64,000 nucleotides of DNA from Myxococcaceae bacterium (GTDB taxonomy: Bacteria > Myxococcota > Myxococcia > Myxococcales > Myxococcaceae): NCBI GenBank assembly GCA_016793095.1, contig JAEUJQ010000046.1, positions 123,696-187,695 of the forward strand, given 5' to 3'. Below the pieces are notes generated by a model. That model did no database searches. It was not told the DNA's origin and saw only the letters and a program-made list of their open reading frames with translations. The position numbers and the translations under genes are program-made. Below, one piece after another: positions 61,274-64,000 of the stretch. Each line of letters begins with the position of its first letter. Positions within the stretch are counted from its first letter, which is position 1.

Positions 61274-61478
61274 GAAAAGCATCGCCTTGCCAAGGCGTTG
61301 GGCCAGGGCGTTGCTTTGGTGTCGGGCTCGAGGGGCGCGGCGTGAAGCCGTTGATTTTATGCGGGTATTTCTTCGTCGCGGGCCGGTCGGCGGCTCCGCG
61401 GCGCTTCATCAGGCGGGCCCACGTGGGCCCTGATGAAGAGGTGATGAAGACGGGCGCAATTCCAGGGCGATGCTTTTC
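61274..61478. repeat. Nested inverted repeats
   Basis: GAAAAGCATCGCC (61274-61286) and GGCGATGCTTTTC (61466-61478) are a perfect 13-base inverted pair. Inside, at 61404-61438, lies CTTCATCA-GGC-GGGCCCAC and GTGGGCCCTGATGAAG: a 16-base stem with one three-base bulge and no loop. The surrounding 61118-61683 (565 bases) has frames on both strands but none with recognisable homology. It could be a cruciform or recombination site, or a structured RNA. Confidence 0.7.
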
Positions 61479-61683
61479 GTTCGGGGAGGGCCGGAGGCTG
61501 CCGGCCTCGGGCTTCGTCGTGGGCGCGGAGTTCGCCGCGCACAGCATGTCGACGACGTCGGCGCTGCGAACGACCTGCTGCTCGCATCCACCTCGCATCG
61601 CGGAGGTCCCTTCGCTGCCGAAATCGGGTGGTCTCCGAGGGTGCAAGGTCGCTGGGCCGCCGCATCGCTACACCCCTACATCT

Positions 61684-61995
61684 TCACAGAGGCAAGTTGG
61701 GGTCACGGTCGAGCAGTTCAATACTCTCGCAGATCAGTTCGACACCTCGATCGATCAACCGATACTGCATCTCCTGACTTGTTAAATGAGTCTCCGCGCG
61801 CAGTGTTTCGAGCCTCGGCTCCTGCATCGTCCACGCAGTGGGCAAACTGACGCGAACACAGCCAGCAGCAACCAGGTAGCCTATCTCGCCACTGGGGTAC
61901 GTGAGCTTGATCGTCAGTTGCTCGTGAGTCGCAGTATAACGCCATAGACGACATCGGACTCCGACTAGAGGTCGGGGAAGTACTCCTTCAGCCAT
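61684..61995 (-). CDS. Candidate immunity protein of the RHS toxin
   Basis: A 103-residue protein. AAGGAG eight bases before ATG 61995 supports this start, which lies inside the 3' end of the RHS gene (31-base overlap), so translation is coupled. The sequence (MAEGVLPRPLVGVRCRLWRY, THEQLTIKLTYPSGEIGYLV, EMQYRLIDRGVELICESIEL) is a small alpha/beta soluble protein with no recognised family. Its GC content is lower than the window average, like the toxin tip. Position just downstream of an RHS C-terminal domain is the standard place for an immunity gene. Confidence 0.65.
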   Translation of the reverse strand: MAEGVLPRPLVGVRCRLWRYTATHEQLTIKLTYPSGEIGYLVAAGCVRVSLPTAWTMQEPRLETLRAETHLTSQEMQYRLIDRGVELICESIELLDRDPNLPL

Positions 61996-63929
61996 GATGG
62001 AGGCTCCTTGAGTGGATCATTGGAAACACCTGTGTCGTAGAGCCTCACCTTCGATGCGTTGTCGCCCCGGAGAACCTCGTTCAGTTCGTAGTTGGTGACT
62101 TGGTTCTCCACCAGTTGCTGGTGCTTCATGAAGAGACCGAACTCCTTGGGGTCCATGCCTCGCAGGTTGAAGTGAATTGAGTCTGCCTCTCCGACGAACT
62201 GCTCAAACTGTTGTGGGAATGCTCGGTAGTTGATGCCGGGCCCATAGCGATCCACGAAGCGCTCGGCTCCAACGTCCAACGCGAACTTCTTGAGAACACC
62301 CGGACCGATGTCGCTGTTTCCGGATAGGCCCAAAGCCACGCGTCGATCTCCGCCTGCTTCGTCTTCGCTTTGCTCAAGAACTTCGGCGACCTCACCAACC
62401 ACCTGCTTCGCGGCTTCGCCGGCAACTTCGCCAACGACCTTCGTACCAACCGTCCGCACCGCCTCGCTAACCGTGAGCTCAGGTCCACCGGAGACATGTT
62501 CGACAACGCGTGGAGTAAGGGAGATGGCCCCGCGCAGCCCGGCGCGTTCGAGACCACGACCTGCGATGTCCCCGGCACTCGAGCCTCCCGCCGGAAGGAG
62601 CTTGTCGACGACCTTCCCTGCGCCCAGCTGAACAACCGACTTTGCTGCGAAGAGCGTCACTTCCTTGTTGACGTCTTCGAGGTAGTTCAGCGTGCCGAAC
62701 TCCCCCTCGTAGCGAGAGGCCGAGGCCTCCTGAGCGTCATGGACCTTGTCCAGCCTTCCGATCGCGCCACCGGATACCCAGTCGAATCCAGACCAGGCGC
62801 GCTGGAGTCCTTCTGCGACGATGCCAGTCGTCTTCGCGGCGGCTGCCAGGCCAATGAGTCCCGCCGCTCGCCATGAGCTCGTCTGCTGGAAGGCCTGTTG
62901 CTCAAGACCCTGGGCCTGCTCGTAGAATTTCTGACCTTCCCGGGCGAGTTCGGTCCTGACGCCGGCTCTCCCCGTCGGGTCCCGGTACTTGAGCGGCGAA
63001 TTGTGACTGTACGTATACCGATGCAGCGACGGCGCCTCGAGCAGCACCCCCTCGAACGAGTCCCTCGAGAGGAACACCCCCAGCTTCGAGTCGTAGTACC
63101 TCGCCCGCGCGTACGTCAGCCCCGTCTCGACGTCGTACTGGTGCCCCGTGTACCCCAGCCTCGTCTCACCCACCGTCGGCGCAGTGCCATTCCTGTAATT
63201 CCCCCACGCATCGAATTGCCTCGCCGTGACAGCCGTGACGGTCGAGTCCACCTCCGTCGACACGCTCCCCAGCCCGTCCAACAACAACCACCTGTCCTCG
63301 GCCCCCGTCCCTCCCACCCCCGTGACAGCCAGCGCCTCCCCTTCCCCGTAGTGGTACCTCCGCTGCCTCGCCCCCGCCTCCCGCAGCACGTACTTCCCAT
63401 CCAGCACGTACTCGACATGCCCCTGCCCCGTGTCTGCCTTCACCCGCTGCAGCTTTGCGTCGTAGTCGTACGTGCCGAGGACGGCGGCTCCGTCTTCCAC
63501 CTGCGTCAGCGTGTCTCGAATGTCCCACTGGTACCGCTTCGCCCCCTCCGCCGTCCGGTTGCCATTGGCGTCGTACGCGAGAGGCGTCGTCGTCGACGCC
63601 TTCACGTCCACCACCGCCGTCACCCAGTCCACCGCGTTGTGCGGCCGCTCCACCGCCGCCGTCGCCTGCGCCGGAGTCACCGCCGCGAACAACGCCACCG
63701 TCAGCGGCCCAAGCACACTCGCCACCCGCTTCTCTCCCGTCCGGTTGCCCACCGCGTCCAGCTGGTACAGGTGCGTCTCCGAGGGGTACGCCACGCCGAT
63801 GAGTCTACCAGCCTCGTCGTACCGGGCATGCTGCCGCTCGTGGACACGCCGCTCTTCTGCTGTAAGCGTTCGACGATCACCGTCGTGTGAGGGCTTGACG
63901 AGCGCGGACTCGGCCTGGGTCAGCTGACC
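61965..63929 (-). CDS. RHS polymorphic toxin, 3' portion with novel tip
   Basis: The C-terminal end of an RHS protein. Core features run from YDANGNRT repeats, LDGKYVLREAGARQRRYHYG, to the RHS-core end GYTGHQYDVETGLTYARARY, YDSKLGVFLSRDSF and NSPLKYRDPTGR (near 62970). After this about 333 residues are variable: a helical Ala-rich linker, then a tip of about 120 residues (VALGLSGNSDIGPGVLKKFA, YRAFPQQFEQFVGEADSIHF, NLRGMDPKEFGLF, ending EYFPDL) with no family I can name. The lower GC of the tip supports recent exchange. RHS toxins are usually exported and cut to release the tip into rivals. The N-terminal part is missing from the window and joins a frameshift at 63927. Confidence 0.85.
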   Translation of the reverse strand, partial: GQLTQAESALVKPSHDGDRRTLTAEERRVHERQHARYDEAGRLIGVAYPSETHLYQLDAVGNRTGEKRVASVLGPLTVALFAAVTPAQATAAVERPHNAVDWVTAVVDVKASTTTPLAYDANGNRTAEGAKRYQWDIRDTLTQVEDGAAVLGTYDYDAKLQRVKADTGQGHVEYVLDGKYVLREAGARQRRYHYGEGEALAVTGVGGTGAEDRWLLLDGLGSVSTEVDSTVTAVTARQFDAWGNYRNGTAPTVGETRLGYTGHQYDVETGLTYARARYYDSKLGVFLSRDSFEGVLLEAPSLHRYTYSHNSPLKYRDPTGRAGVRTELAREGQKFYEQAQGLEQQAFQQTSSWRAAGLIGLAAAAKTTGIVAEGLQRAWSGFDWVSGGAIGRLDKVHDAQEASASRYEGEFGTLNYLEDVNKEVTLFAAKSVVQLGAGKVVDKLLPAGGSSAGDIAGRGLERAGLRGAISLTPRVVEHVSGGPELTVSEAVRTVGTKVVGEVAGEAAKQVVGEVAEVLEQSEDEAGGDRRVALGLSGNSDIGPGVLKKFALDVGAERFVDRYGPGINYRAFPQQFEQFVGEADSIHFNLRGMDPKEFGLFMKHQQLVENQVTNYELNEVLRGDNASKVRLYDTGVSNDPLKEPPSWLKEYFPDL

Positions 63930-64000
63930 TTCGGCAGTTCGTTCGTCGGCAGCCGGGTGCCGACGGTGACCTGTCGGTACACGTTGGCGTCGAGCTGTGC
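63920..64000 (-). pseudogene. RHS reading frame upstream of a frameshift
   Basis: Read from the right edge, AQLDANVYRQVTVGTRLPTN then ELPK reads as RHS but stops at TGA (63922-63920). The matching next sequence, GQLTQAE, continues in another frame from 63929 (the main RHS gene). A one-base shift therefore breaks the gene here, by mutation or sequencing error. Confidence 0.6.

Noticed and set aside
61179..61646. Possible 155-residue minus-strand protein in the inverted-repeat region
   Set aside because: Low-complexity Pro/Ser-rich sequence, no ribosome binding site, and frames of similar length on the other strand; I treat the region as non-coding.
61118..61683. Integron attC-like site
   Set aside because: The inverted repeat lacks the RYYYAAC/GTTRRRY ends and no integron integrase is near.

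Overview
The window is a high-GC (about 70%) bacterial chromosome segment, most probably from the Myxococcota (myxobacteria). The gene content points there: a TIGR02266-type PilZ domain fused to an Hsp70-like chaperone, many secreted lipoproteins, an FHA-domain signalling protein, a serine/threonine kinase-like protein that has lost its catalytic residues, a MopE-type repeat lipoprotein, and the block lysS - lolC/E - lolD - bamA. This assignment is inference; there is no rRNA or other marker gene in the window and I saw no tRNA.

Layout. 0-10.6 kb: the 3' part of gltD, a PAS-GGDEF-EAL protein for c-di-GMP turnover, an Ig-like lipoprotein, a short HPF/RaiA-like protein, a DnaQ-type exonuclease with a decayed DinG-like tail, a HAMP membrane protein, a HEAT-repeat protein and a DUF4173-type membrane protein. 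10.6-14.8 kb: two unrelated tandem repeat arrays, one with about 63-bp units and one with 130-164-bp palindrome-bearing units, on either side of a two-gene lipoprotein operon (a pectinacetylesterase-like protein and a small cysteine-rich lipoprotein). These arrays are the most unusual DNA structure here. 14.9-38.6 kb: housekeeping and metabolism, with alaS, the PilZ-Hsp70 fusion, an EI24 protein, acs, an M23 peptidase, glgP, and nifJ with a dihydroorotate-dehydrogenase-like partner, interspersed with lipoproteins and an FHA protein. 38.6-49.4 kb: a long minus-strand block reading prfB (with its programmed +1 frameshift), an L,D-transpeptidase, an ECF sigma factor, a membrane anti-sigma factor, lysS, lolC/E, lolD, a small unknown gene and bamA. 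It joins translation, cell-wall and outer-membrane assembly genes. 49.5-57.8 kb: sodB, the pseudokinase, a Tat-exported DUF362 lipoprotein, a DUF2135/TPR protein, a polysaccharide deacetylase, and three minus-strand envelope genes.

57.8-64 kb is an accessory island. It holds RHS (YD-repeat) gene remnants, a type II toxin-antitoxin pair whose RelE/ParE-like toxin is frameshifted, a truncated integrase-type transposase, an intact AbiE two-gene system with an inverted repeat upstream that could be its operator, a non-coding-looking stretch with nested inverted repeats, and the 3' end of an RHS polymorphic toxin with a lower-GC toxin tip and a small candidate immunity gene overlapping it.

The best candidates for something undescribed are the RHS C-terminal domain with its immunity partner, the two repeat arrays, and several unusual architectures: PilZ-Hsp70, exonuclease with a decayed helicase, LolC/E with a long membrane extension, and LysRS with a helical insertion.
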